The notes: generated by a model not told the origin, from the letters alone. 32,676 nucleotides of DNA from an uncultured Prevotellaceae bacterium (GCA_946185225.1 CAMHIM010000011.1:1-32676), one strand, 5' to 3'; positions 7,691 to 16,654 are shown, numbered from the stretch's first letter. Numbers and translations are program-made.

Positions 7691-8875
7691 ATGAAGAAAG
7701 TAACATATCTGTGGATGATTGCTGCCACCCTGCTTGTCGGGTGTGCTGCCGACGACGAACTTGCAGGTTCACCCAATGACGAGGGTGAAGTGACTGTCAA
7801 GGCCTTGTGTGGTGACGTGCCCATAGAGTTTGGACAGGTGGATGCCGAGGCTTATGTCACCCGTGGTGCCATTACCGAGGCCAACTTCGGTGATACAGGC
7901 GACCTGGGCGTATTCTGTGTGGCCAAGAAAGCCGTACTGACCGGAGCTTCCGAGGGACGCACTTTTACGCTGACCAAGCAATCGGCCAACGCTACTATCA
8001 ACCTGTTGAGCATCTGGCAGGACAACGTGAAGGCAAAAATTAACCAGACGAGTAGTGGTCATGGTAATTTACAGTGGAAGGACACTGACGATACCCACTT
8101 CTATCCTAACAAGGAGTGGTTCGCCTACGACTTCTTTGCCTACCATCCCTACACTGACTCCGTGGTATATGCCTCCAGCTACATCATGCCAACCATTGAG
8201 GTCGACGGCGACGATGACGTCTTCTATGCTACTGCAGCAGCGCCTACGACAGGAACTTATAAGGACCTGGCCTACTGCAGTTCCTACTTCAAGGAGACGG
8301 CCAATGCCGGTGAGACGGCCCAGTTGCCGTACTTCAGTTTTCAGCACGTCATGGCCAAGCTGAACTTCACCGTCCGGCTGAAGGACACCAATTCGTCGGC
8401 CACGCTGCTCTATGTGGACAGCATCGCCATTGAGAACTTTCCCAACGTCGTTTGGGTGCGCTATCTCAAGTCGGGTGTTACCGCCAGCAGTTTTGTTCCT
8501 TACGATCCTTACTCCAGCGGAAACTTCTGGCTGCGCGAGGCTGACGGGTCGAGCATCAGCGGAAAGATGGACGGTGTGGACTATGCCTATAGGCTTTCAA
8601 CCACCAAGACGACAGTCGGCGACTGCATCCTTATTCCGCCGGTGGTTAAGTCGCACTCGCGGTCGAATCCTAAACTGCGTATCTACCTGAAGGACGATGC
8701 CGGTTCGGTGTACACCACCAACGACCCGATTGCCATTACGGCACCTGCCGCTGGCTGGGAGTCGGCCAAGCAGTACAACATTAACATCTCCTTGAGCAGT
8801 CCGGTGAAGATACAGTCGAATGCCCGTATCGTCAGTTGGGACTCCAGCGTCGAGGAGATAGATGTGGAGGACTGA
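7691..8875 (+). CDS. Fimbrillin family lipoprotein, probable minor subunit
   Basis: A 394-residue lipoprotein precursor with lipobox LLVGC (Cys18). A VTRG motif places Arg58 about 40 residues downstream, matching the two preceding pilin-like genes. The fimbrillin core is recognisable: FSFQHVMAKLNFTVRL near residue 215, followed by VDSIAIENFPN. The C-terminus (YNINISLSSPVKIQ, then a Trp-containing acidic end) resembles fimbrillin last strands. In better-known Bacteroidales systems, shorter fimbrillins behind the main subunit act as tip or accessory pilins; that role here is inferred. It lies 100 bases behind the major pilin, beyond the hairpin at 7621-7650, and 7 bases ahead of the second DUF3575 gene. 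Confidence 0.75.
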   Translation: MKKVTYLWMIAATLLVGCAADDELAGSPNDEGEVTVKALCGDVPIEFGQVDAEAYVTRGAITEANFGDTGDLGVFCVAKKAVLTGASEGRTFTLTKQSANATINLLSIWQDNVKAKINQTSSGHGNLQWKDTDDTHFYPNKEWFAYDFFAYHPYTDSVVYASSYIMPTIEVDGDDDVFYATAAAPTTGTYKDLAYCSSYFKETANAGETAQLPYFSFQHVMAKLNFTVRLKDTNSSATLLYVDSIAIENFPNVVWVRYLKSGVTASSFVPYDPYSSGNFWLREADGSSISGKMDGVDYAYRLSTTKTTVGDCILIPPVVKSHSRSNPKLRIYLKDDAGSVYTTNDPIAITAPAAGWESAKQYNINISLSSPVKIQSNARIVSWDSSVEEIDVED

Positions 8876-8882
8876 CGGCCCG

Positions 8883-9446
8883 ATGAACAGGCGTTTGCTC
8901 TATTTTATACTGGTGACCCTGCTGCCGCTGGCCGTACGCGCCCAGCTGGTGGCAGTGGGCACCGACGTGGCTTCTGATGTGCTGATGATTCCCTGCGTTG
9001 GCGTTGAGGTGGTGACGGGCAACCGTTCGTCTGTCAGTCTTAACGTGTCGCGAGCCTTGAAGCCATGGTGGAACAAGGATGACACCAAGGCAACCATCAT
9101 TCAGCCGGAGTACCGCTACTACTTCAGCGGACGCCCCATCAGCAAGTGGTTTCTCGGGGTTGGCGGCATTGGTGCCGTGTACGATGTCACGTGGAAGGAC
9201 AAAGTCTACGATGGCTATGCCCTCGGCGGCGGCATCACCTTCGGCTATGTACATAACCTGTCCGACCGCCTGAGCATTGACTTCCACAGCGGCTTCGGAG
9301 CCATCTACTATCGGCGCAAGGAATACTTCGTCCATGACAACTTTGATACAGACTATACTGTCAACGGTGCCGAACAGGCCAATGCACGCGGCTATTATCT
9401 GCTGCCTACACGTATTGGTGTCTCCGTTACCTATATCCTTAAATAG
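8883..9446 (+). CDS. Second DUF3575 domain protein of the fimbrial operon
   Basis: I choose the ATG at 8883 because it gives a normal signal peptide (MNRRLLYFILVTLLPLAVRAQ); an ATG at 8862 would overlap the preceding gene and spoil the leader. The 187-residue product is the compact form of DUF3575: SDVLMIPCVGVEVVTGN, then QPEYRYYFSGRPISKWFLGVGG, GYALGGGITFGYVHNLSDRLSIDF, and a final strand ending YILK. The pattern suggests a small eight-strand-type beta barrel in the outer membrane. It lacks the charged C-terminal tail of the first DUF3575 gene at 1772. Two copies bracketing the pilin genes suggest two distinct outer-membrane roles. Confidence 0.82.
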   Translation: MNRRLLYFILVTLLPLAVRAQLVAVGTDVASDVLMIPCVGVEVVTGNRSSVSLNVSRALKPWWNKDDTKATIIQPEYRYYFSGRPISKWFLGVGGIGAVYDVTWKDKVYDGYALGGGITFGYVHNLSDRLSIDFHSGFGAIYYRRKEYFVHDNFDTDYTVNGAEQANARGYYLLPTRIGVSVTYILK

Positions 9447-9482
9447 ACAATTCACAACTACTTATTCATATACCACCCAGAA

Positions 9483-12161
9483 ATGTTGAATATGAACCAC
9501 ATCTGCCGACGACTGCTTTTGCCGTTTTTACTCTTATCTTCCGGCGTTTCCGTAGCACAAGAGAGTATGCATGTCAAAGGCAATGTGGTCATATTCAACA
9601 AGATGGACGGGAAACCCATTACTGCCAGCGAACCCGTCTACTACGGATTCTTCAAGGACAAGGAGGAAGCCGAGAAGGCCATGGCCCGGATAGAGCGGGC
9701 CAGAGAAGGTTCGAAGGGCAGTAACATCTCGGAGGCAATGATGGCCGAGGAGAATATCAATACGCTGCGTAAGGAACTGAAGATCACCTCACGCACCACT
9801 GGCAAACGCCGGTTCGACGAGAATGTGATTCCAGGCATGGCCTTTGTCTTCATGACCCCTACGGACTTTGAGACTGCCATGGTGGTGTTCAAGGAGGGGC
9901 AGACTGAGTACAAGGACATCATCATCAACGTGAAGCGCGTCAAGGAGGTCGTCTCTACCGGTAAGGCCCGTGAAGCCGACGTTATCGGCGGTGGCATCAC
10001 CGGCGACCCTGATGACGGAAACGAATACTTTCCCGTGCGCTTCAAACTTAGTGCCGGCAACGGACGCACTGACTCCCGCCTCATCATCCAGACCTATGCC
10101 GTCGACTGCCAGACGGAAGACACCATAGACTACTGCAACCCGTTGGTATACGAGGGGGAGAAGTACCACTCCCTGCAGAACCGGCGCATGGCCTTTGACT
10201 ACATGAAGAACGACAAGATAGCCCTCGGCTATAGCGACACAATAGTGCTTGACGTGACGGAGCCTGTCGAGGTGAACACTGTCGTAGTCTATAAGAAGCC
10301 CGATGCCATGAAGAAGCATACCTTCAAGGGTCCCTTCAAGTTCGTGCTGGAGGACTACCATCACGTCTATCGCGAAGGCGGCTGGGAGGGAACGTGTCTG
10401 CGTGAACGTCCCTTCAAGTTCCTGGACTTCACGCCCGCACTGGCTTTGATGCCGCTGACGGAAGAATTCTACGAAGATGCCAAGACACAGATAGAAAACA
10501 AGAAGCGTGACCTTGACCTGCTGTTCGAGGTGGGTACGGACGTGCTGAAGAACGACTCTATGAACGATGTGAAGAAGATGGACCTCGTCAAAGAACTGCG
10601 CTCCTATGGCAACCAACTTCTCTCGCCCACTATTATCGGTGCCGCCTCGCCCGACGGCAGCCGTGCCGTGAATGAGCGGCTGGCCCGCCAGCGTGCCCAG
10701 AAGGCGGTGAACATGATTGCGCCCTACCTGGGGCAGAGCGCCAAGCCGAACATTAGCGTGAAGATGTACTCCTGGACCGACGTTGTCGTGGAACTGCGCC
10801 GCAAGGGCCATGAGGCGGAAGCTGAGGCTATTGACGGAGTGCTGGCGGGCGGTACGAGGGACGACGTGGGACTGACCCGTGCCATCAAGGCACTGCCAGG
10901 ATACAACGAGGTGATAGAACCCGTGCTGGCAGGCATGCGTGTGATGAAGTGTGCTTATAAGGTGCTACGCCAGTACGTGATGACGGCGAGTGAGTGCGTG
11001 GAGGCATTCCATGCACATAAGAAAGAATATCAGGAGGGGCTGCGCCACTTCTCAAACGGCGACTACTACAACCTCTTTGATAACATCCGTGACAGTGTAG
11101 AACTGGACGAACTGACAATCATGGCCTATCGCGAGATACTTCAGAACGAGGACTATGCCACAGAGAGCCGGATGGCACCCTACGTGGCCAACCGTATGGC
11201 CCTGATGAACCTGCGCCGCGGGCTGCCGCAGTCGGGAGTGCTAAATCCCTTCATTGACTACTCACGCAAGGCAGTGGATGCCAATAAGTACGTGAATGAC
11301 ATGCTGACTATCAAAGTCAACCGCCGCGAGATACTCACCAACCAGGCCGTCACCTACTATCAGGAACAGAAGCTGGATTCTGCCATGTACCTTATCAACC
11401 TGATTAAGTCGGCCGGGGTGAAGGACAAGAATATCGAGATGCTGGAGTACTACATGGACCTGAAGCGCTTCCACTACCTGAAGCGCCGTAATGCCGAGCA
11501 GGAACAGCGTTACCAGAGTGCCAAGGACCTGGTACTCGCTGCCAGCGCCGACAACAAGGCCATTCTCTATACCGAAATCAAGGACTGGGGCATGCGCGAC
11601 CAGGCCGACCAGTGGGTATCGCAGATGGACGACGGCGACCCGAAGAAGTGGTACCTCAAGGCCCTGCTGGCTGTCGACAAGGCAGGAACGCTTGATGAGG
11701 CAGCCAGTGACACCTCTGCCGACGGCGGGGTGAGCGGACCTGACATTGGCGGCGGCTTCACGCTGCTGACCCCCGATCAGGAGATGGACCTTTTGGAGAA
11801 GCAGTCCGACCGCTACAAGGCCTATCTGGAGCAGAAGAACAAGTACAAGGAAGAACACGACGGCAAACTGCCGGAGATGGAACCTGCCAAGGCTGATAGC
11901 GACGAGCCGGCAGTCGACATGGACGGCATCCCCAACTACCTGGCCTATTTCCAGCACAGTTTCGACCTGGAGCCAGGCTACAAGCGGCTGTACTTCTCCG
12001 AAGGACACGTGGTGGAGGACATGCGCCGTAAGTTCAAGTATAAGAAAAAGAACATTCCTGCCTACCGCCGCCTCTTTGAAGCCCTGAAGCGGCAGGACGA
12101 CCTCAAGAAACTGCCGAAGAAAGCAGACGAGGAAGAAATGGAAATGGGTGTAGAGGAGTAA
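9483..12161 (+). CDS. OmpA-domain and TPR-like periplasmic protein
   Basis: An 892-residue exported protein; starts at 9483 or 9492 both keep the signal peptide (ending SVAQ). Residues 30-300 are a beta-rich region I do not recognise. Around 345-420 lies an OmpA C-terminal-like domain: a LLFEVGTDVL strand, IIGAASPDGS near 382, and NERLARQRAQKAV, the last two being the family's hallmark segments for peptidoglycan binding. Helical repeats of TPR type follow (about 590-740: NQAVTYYQEQKLDSAMYLINLI and similar), then an acidic linker and a Lys/Glu-rich end. It probably stands between the outer membrane and peptidoglycan. It starts 36 bases after the DUF3575 gene and is followed closely by two more envelope genes, so co-transcription with the fimbria is likely. 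Confidence 0.68.
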   Translation: MLNMNHICRRLLLPFLLLSSGVSVAQESMHVKGNVVIFNKMDGKPITASEPVYYGFFKDKEEAEKAMARIERAREGSKGSNISEAMMAEENINTLRKELKITSRTTGKRRFDENVIPGMAFVFMTPTDFETAMVVFKEGQTEYKDIIINVKRVKEVVSTGKAREADVIGGGITGDPDDGNEYFPVRFKLSAGNGRTDSRLIIQTYAVDCQTEDTIDYCNPLVYEGEKYHSLQNRRMAFDYMKNDKIALGYSDTIVLDVTEPVEVNTVVVYKKPDAMKKHTFKGPFKFVLEDYHHVYREGGWEGTCLRERPFKFLDFTPALALMPLTEEFYEDAKTQIENKKRDLDLLFEVGTDVLKNDSMNDVKKMDLVKELRSYGNQLLSPTIIGAASPDGSRAVNERLARQRAQKAVNMIAPYLGQSAKPNISVKMYSWTDVVVELRRKGHEAEAEAIDGVLAGGTRDDVGLTRAIKALPGYNEVIEPVLAGMRVMKCAYKVLRQYVMTASECVEAFHAHKKEYQEGLRHFSNGDYYNLFDNIRDSVELDELTIMAYREILQNEDYATESRMAPYVANRMALMNLRRGLPQSGVLNPFIDYSRKAVDANKYVNDMLTIKVNRREILTNQAVTYYQEQKLDSAMYLINLIKSAGVKDKNIEMLEYYMDLKRFHYLKRRNAEQEQRYQSAKDLVLAASADNKAILYTEIKDWGMRDQADQWVSQMDDGDPKKWYLKALLAVDKAGTLDEAASDTSADGGVSGPDIGGGFTLLTPDQEMDLLEKQSDRYKAYLEQKNKYKEEHDGKLPEMEPAKADSDEPAVDMDGIPNYLAYFQHSFDLEPGYKRLYFSEGHVVEDMRRKFKYKKKNIPAYRRLFEALKRQDDLKKLPKKADEEEMEMGVEE

Positions 12162-12178
12162 AAACGACAACCGTGACG

Positions 12179-14284
12179 ATGAGAAGAAGGTATCCTATGC
12201 TCCTGTTACTGCTGACATTGGTGCTGCCATCCAGTGCTATGACGGAGGGACTGTCGGCATATCCCGTGGTCCCGCAGGACACCACCTATCTCGGTGAGGA
12301 CAACGATGAGGAGGAGGAAACGGTGGAACGTACACGCCAGAACAAGGCCTCGGGACTCAACGCCATGGACTATATCCTGGAGAACCGCTACATCCCCACG
12401 GGCGAGACTTTCTCCCGCCGGTGGACCGACCACCTCTTCGGACAGATAGGCATCGGTGCCGAACAGATGGAGGCCCCGACGAAGTATTATAAGGTGGGCA
12501 CACTGACTTCCTATCATGCGGCCGTTGGCTGGCAGTTCAGCCCGTTGCACTCCGTGCGCCTGATGATGCACGGCAGTTCCGGCTATCAGCAGAGCAAGGA
12601 CCTGCTTTTCTACAAGTATGCGGGACGGTTGGAGTACCTGTATAGCCTGTCGACCTACTTCAGCGGCTATAACCCAACGCGGCTGATGGAGGTGTCGGCA
12701 CTGCTGGGTGTCGGTGCACAGTATTCGCGCCGGCAGTACACCGGTGAGAGTGGGTCTTCGTTCGAAGGGCATGCCGGTGCGCAGTTTAAGTTCTACACAG
12801 GTCCCCACGCCTACATTGCCCTTGAGCCCTACCTCGGCTTTGGCGGTGACGACATGGACCTGAGCGGCAACCGCAACTGGCGTAAGACGGACATCTTCTA
12901 CGGCGTCAACGTCGGTATGGTCTACTACCTGCGTAAGAATCTCTCGCCAGAGTCACGCAGCCGCATCATAGGTGGCCGTCATGAGCGGAACGGTCTGTCG
13001 GCCGACTCGCTGCTGCAGTCATGGCAGCAGCCATGGTTCCTGCAGGTATCAACAGGAGCGGCACTGATGGAGTCGCCCCGCATAAGTGTCATGGAGACGC
13101 TGGGCAGCGAGATTTCTCTGGCTGCCGGCAAGTGGCTGTCACCGGTTATTGGCTTCCGTACTACCGTGGCAACACGCCAGGTGACATGGAACAAGCAGGT
13201 GACACCACCCGAGGAGGCCACTTACCGCCCACAGTATACGACGAACCTGCACAATGTCTATGTGAGCGGACGGCTGGAGGCCATGCTCAACCCGCTGGGC
13301 TTCCTGGGGAATTTCAGTTGGGATGCCCGGATGGGCTTCTTCCTCGTTGGCGGGGCGGAGATGGGATGGCTGCTGAAGACGCAGAGCCAAAAGTTGAGCT
13401 GTCGCAGCGAGGCATACGGGGCTGGTGTCAACCTGTGGTACCGTGTGGTGGACGGACTGAAAGTGTTCGTGGAGCCGCGCTTTGCCCACTGCGTCTACCG
13501 CATACCCTACACAAACGTAGACTGGAACAAGCGCTTCTCGGACAACAGCTACACCATCAATGCTGGCTTCACGCTGGAGATGTATGACCAGCGCCGCTGG
13601 CCCCGGGATTACAAGCGCTCCTACGAGTACGAGTTCCTGAAGGATCCGTTGCGCAAGATAACCGTAGGCCTTGGCGGCGGCACTCACCTGTTGCAAACCC
13701 GGCAGAGCTACGACCCGTCGGCCGGTATGGGCTACAACGCCCAGTTGTATGGTGAGTATAACTTCAGCCGTGTCTCTGCAGCACGCCTGTCGCTGGAGTA
13801 TGTGACACTGAAACGCTCGGGACTGACGGACTATACGGATTACAACATGGACTATCCGGAGGAGCAGAACGCCCCCGTCGGTAAACGAGGACTTTGGAAT
13901 CACCATTATAACATAGGGCTGGTGTCGCTGGCTTACATGGCGAATGTGGGGCAGCTCTTTGCTGGTGAATATCATGAGACGCCTTTCCGCTTCTACGCCT
14001 TCGGCGGCCCGACGGCAGTGCTGCTGCTCAGCCACAGCTCACAACTCTCACCGCAGGAACGACTCATGCAGAACCACCAGCCTGAACTGAATCTGTCAGA
14101 CGGTGTGCGAGTGAATGTCGGAGGGCATGTAGGTCTGAAACTCTTCTATCGGCTCAGTTCACGGATTGGGCTCCAGTTCACTCCTGTGCTGTATGTCCTT
14201 GGCAATGCCGACCTGCCTGGCATCGACTTCCTGAAGGTGAAGTTTGTGGAAACACTGAACGCAGGTGTACAGATAGGTATATAA
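12179..14284 (+). CDS. Outer-membrane protein with three tandem barrel-like repeats
   Basis: The ATG at 12179 gives a clean leader (MRRRYPMLLLLLTLVLPSSA); a GTG two codons earlier is possible. The 701-residue product has an acidic stretch near 35-45, then three similar units of about 200 residues. Units open at GQIGIGAEQ (about 88), LQVSTGAAL (about 286) and VGLGGGTHL (about 494). They close with terminal-strand-like segments: YGVNVGMVYYL (about 245), TINAGFTLEMY (about 465), and NAGVQIGI at the very C-terminus. I infer three small beta barrels in one chain, or one fused larger barrel. The family has no name I can assign. Its stop overlaps a possible start of the next gene in TAATG, and it lies 17 bases behind the OmpA/TPR gene. 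Confidence 0.6.
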   Translation: MRRRYPMLLLLLTLVLPSSAMTEGLSAYPVVPQDTTYLGEDNDEEEETVERTRQNKASGLNAMDYILENRYIPTGETFSRRWTDHLFGQIGIGAEQMEAPTKYYKVGTLTSYHAAVGWQFSPLHSVRLMMHGSSGYQQSKDLLFYKYAGRLEYLYSLSTYFSGYNPTRLMEVSALLGVGAQYSRRQYTGESGSSFEGHAGAQFKFYTGPHAYIALEPYLGFGGDDMDLSGNRNWRKTDIFYGVNVGMVYYLRKNLSPESRSRIIGGRHERNGLSADSLLQSWQQPWFLQVSTGAALMESPRISVMETLGSEISLAAGKWLSPVIGFRTTVATRQVTWNKQVTPPEEATYRPQYTTNLHNVYVSGRLEAMLNPLGFLGNFSWDARMGFFLVGGAEMGWLLKTQSQKLSCRSEAYGAGVNLWYRVVDGLKVFVEPRFAHCVYRIPYTNVDWNKRFSDNSYTINAGFTLEMYDQRRWPRDYKRSYEYEFLKDPLRKITVGLGGGTHLLQTRQSYDPSAGMGYNAQLYGEYNFSRVSAARLSLEYVTLKRSGLTDYTDYNMDYPEEQNAPVGKRGLWNHHYNIGLVSLAYMANVGQLFAGEYHETPFRFYAFGGPTAVLLLSHSSQLSPQERLMQNHQPELNLSDGVRVNVGGHVGLKLFYRLSSRIGLQFTPVLYVLGNADLPGIDFLKVKFVETLNAGVQIGI

Positions 14285-14301
14285 TGCTTAATGACGAAGA
14301 T

Positions 14302-15936
14302 ATGAGAAGACTGTTGAGTGTCATATTGCTGTGGATAGTCATGCTGCCGTGTGCGGCCCAGGACGACGTGAAGGCGTTGGGTGCCGCCGTCGACACCATC
14401 GTGCGTAAGTACTCCCATCATGCCAATGTGGTCGACGATATTGTGGAGGATGTCTACAAGAAGCACAAGAAGAACCCGCAGCTCATCACCCGCATCGCCA
14501 AGTCGTACTACTCCTACTTCAAGCTGCCTGAGGACAAGCAGGTTACCTTCCTGGTCAACGACACGGCCCGTGCGCTGAAGTTCATTCGTCGTGCATTGGA
14601 GGTTGACCCGAAGTTCGGACCTGCCTATCTGTTGGCTGCCGACCTTTTTGCCAAGGAGGGACAGAAGGAAGTCGCCATGGAGTGGTACAACCGTGCCATT
14701 TCGGCCAATCCTAACGACACGGCCGCCTTCGTTGCCCGCTCGGCCATGTTGGCCCGCGACGATGTGGAAGGGGCCATCGCCAGGCTGCAGGAGATGAAGA
14801 AGAACATGCCTGACTATCCGGTGGAGATAGAGGTGGCCCGCCTGTACCGCGGTATCTATGAGGACAGTGGCGGCGAGGACATAGCCGTAAAGATGATTGA
14901 CTGGTACGACAAAGTGCCCGGCGAGCAAATGACGGCGGGCGACATGTACTGGTATGCCCTGATTATGCCGACTGTGGAGCAGATGAGAGCCAAGGAGGAG
15001 GGAAAGTCCGGGAAAGAGCTCCAGGAGGCGCTGAACGACGGCTTCAAGAAGGCTGCTAACCTGCTGGAGAACGGTTGTGCGCGCTTTCCCAAGAACTATG
15101 GTCTGAACCAGTTGACGATGCGCTACATGGTCAACGTGAAGCGGTTTGACGAAGCACTGAGCGCCTATAACCGCATGGTCGCAGCCGACAATGCGAAGGA
15201 TGAGCCGGCCAACCACTACAACCTGGCTCAGATATACATCGGTCAGCGACAGTTCGATAAGGCTGAGGCGGAGCTGAAGGTGAGCGAGACGATGGAAGGG
15301 GCGACGGAGAAGGATGCACAAAAGGCCAGCGGGTCAAGGGAGTACATCCTAAACCTTCAGATTGCAGATTTGTTCGGGGCCAAGCGGTTTGATGAGGCCA
15401 TCACTATCTGGAAGGAGTACATGGCCAAGAAGAAGGCCGAGGGGAAACTCAGCATCAGCATCAAGGACCAGTACTACTCGCTGCTGAACAACAAGGCCAG
15501 CCAGTTGGACTCAGAGAAGGACAAGGCAGAGAAGATAGCCACCTTCAGGCAGACGGATGACGTGTTGAAGGACATGATGAGTGATGCCGACGATACGAAC
15601 ACCAAGACGCTGCTACTCGACCGCAGGCTGCTCGTAGCGCGCAATCTTGCTGTCCTTGAGGAGGACAACGACTACGTTTACCGCGCTGCCCTCGAGCAAA
15701 TCAACATGTGCGAGGCACTTCCCTCGGCCGAGCTTACGGGAGGCGTGCAGCGACGCTATGCTGAGGCTTGCTTCCGCATGTGCCAGTACTATACGAACAA
15801 GTTTATCAACACCAACCGTTCAAGGGCTGACCAGCAGAAGGTCAGGGAGTACGGCAACAAGGTGCTTGACTACTCCGAGAACGCTGCCAATATCAACCTC
15901 GTTACCCAGTGGTTTACGTCATTAAAGATTAAGTAA
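14302..15936 (+). CDS. Exported TPR protein, last gene of the fimbria-associated operon
   Basis: I choose the ATG at 14302, which begins a normal leader (MRRLLSVILLWIVMLPCAAQ). The ATG at 14284 overlaps the upstream stop but would put two acidic residues in the leader. The 544-residue product is helical throughout with several TPR-like motifs: ALKFIRRALEVDPKFGPAYLLAADLF, then AMEWYNRAISANPND, a FDEALSAYNRMVAAD unit, and HYNLAQIYIGQRQFDKAEAEL. TPR proteins act as assembly scaffolds, and here the natural partners are the barrel protein and the OmpA/TPR protein just upstream. It could be periplasmic; no lipobox is seen. No strong terminator follows, only a four-base stem and a T7 run (15952-15958). 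Confidence 0.72.
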   Translation: MRRLLSVILLWIVMLPCAAQDDVKALGAAVDTIVRKYSHHANVVDDIVEDVYKKHKKNPQLITRIAKSYYSYFKLPEDKQVTFLVNDTARALKFIRRALEVDPKFGPAYLLAADLFAKEGQKEVAMEWYNRAISANPNDTAAFVARSAMLARDDVEGAIARLQEMKKNMPDYPVEIEVARLYRGIYEDSGGEDIAVKMIDWYDKVPGEQMTAGDMYWYALIMPTVEQMRAKEEGKSGKELQEALNDGFKKAANLLENGCARFPKNYGLNQLTMRYMVNVKRFDEALSAYNRMVAADNAKDEPANHYNLAQIYIGQRQFDKAEAELKVSETMEGATEKDAQKASGSREYILNLQIADLFGAKRFDEAITIWKEYMAKKKAEGKLSISIKDQYYSLLNNKASQLDSEKDKAEKIATFRQTDDVLKDMMSDADDTNTKTLLLDRRLLVARNLAVLEEDNDYVYRAALEQINMCEALPSAELTGGVQRRYAEACFRMCQYYTNKFINTNRSRADQQKVREYGNKVLDYSENAANINLVTQWFTSLKIK

Positions 15937-15971
15937 TTGACGTAACACGTGTTTTTTTCGTAGGAAATGAT

Positions 15972-15979
15972 TACCTTTG
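15972..15979 (+). promoter_or_regulatory. Putative -7 element of the hemolysin III gene
   Basis: TACCTTTG matches the Bacteroidales -7 consensus TAnnTTTG and lies only 7 bases before the ATG at 15987. The transcript would therefore start at, or a base or two from, the start codon. A T7 run sits about 14 bases upstream in the -33 area. Confidence 0.6.
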
Positions 15980-15986
15980 CCGTCGT

Positions 15987-16634
15987 ATGATACGTTATAC
16001 GAAGAAAGAGGAGATATGGAATGCGGCGTCCCACGGGGGCGGCGTGGCACTGGGCGTCGTCTTCGGCGTGATATTCCTGGTGTGGTGCTTCCGCGGTGAC
16101 AATGACTGGGCGCGCGTCGGTGTCATCCTGTACCTCTTCGGCATGCTGGCCTCCTATGTCGCCTCGACCGTCTATCACTCCATCAAGCACCACTCCAAGT
16201 GGAAGGAGCGGCTGCGGCGGTGGGACCATGCCGCCATCTACTGGCACATTGCCGGCAGTTACTCGCCTCTGACGCTCATCGCCCTGCGTGCCCACAGCCA
16301 CTGGGGCATGGTGCTCTTCGTCTTTGTATGGGCCTGTGCCATTGCGGGCACCGTCGTCAGCCTTATCCGGCTGAAGGAGCACTCGAACCTGGAGACCTTC
16401 TGCTTCATAGGCATGGGGCTGTCGGTGCTGGTGGCCTTCAAGCCGCTGCTCGACAGTGTCTCTACCGCTGCTGTCGTGTGGATTATCGCCGAGGGCGTTT
16501 GCTACATCACCGGTGCCCTCTTCTACTCACTCAACAACCGCAAGTACATGCACAGCGTCTTCCACTTCTTCGTCCTGGCGGGTTCCGTCTGCCACATCAT
16601 CGCCGTCTGGGACGTGCTGATGCAGTATCTCTGA
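15987..16634 (+). CDS. Hemolysin III family (PAQR-type) membrane protein
   Basis: A 215-residue multipass inner-membrane protein with about seven hydrophobic segments. Family signatures are clear: NAASHGGGVALG at the first helix, STVYHS near 55, the DHAAIYWHIAGSYSP segment near 80, and a final helix with HSVFHFFVLAGSVCHIIAV. The conserved Ser, Asp and His residues match the putative metal site of the PAQR/CREST superfamily. Despite the family name, most bacterial members are not shown to lyse cells; their role in membrane lipid homeostasis is still debated. It has its own promoter and follows the fimbrial operon by chance of position or weak read-through. Confidence 0.9.
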   Translation: MIRYTKKEEIWNAASHGGGVALGVVFGVIFLVWCFRGDNDWARVGVILYLFGMLASYVASTVYHSIKHHSKWKERLRRWDHAAIYWHIAGSYSPLTLIALRAHSHWGMVLFVFVWACAIAGTVVSLIRLKEHSNLETFCFIGMGLSVLVAFKPLLDSVSTAAVVWIIAEGVCYITGALFYSLNNRKYMHSVFHFFVLAGSVCHIIAVWDVLMQYL

Positions 16635-16654
16635 GCACAACCTGATTAAAAGTT

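Noticed and set aside
9483..15936. Type IX secretion components (PorE/PorP-like)
   Set aside because: An OmpA domain, a barrel and TPRs are shared features, but the domain order differs and no gldK/L/M/N- or sov-like gene is present. The fimbrial context fits better.
15937..15960. Intrinsic terminator at the end of the fimbrial operon
   Set aside because: Only a four-base stem (ACGT with ACGT around AAC) precedes the T7 run, which is too weak to claim.
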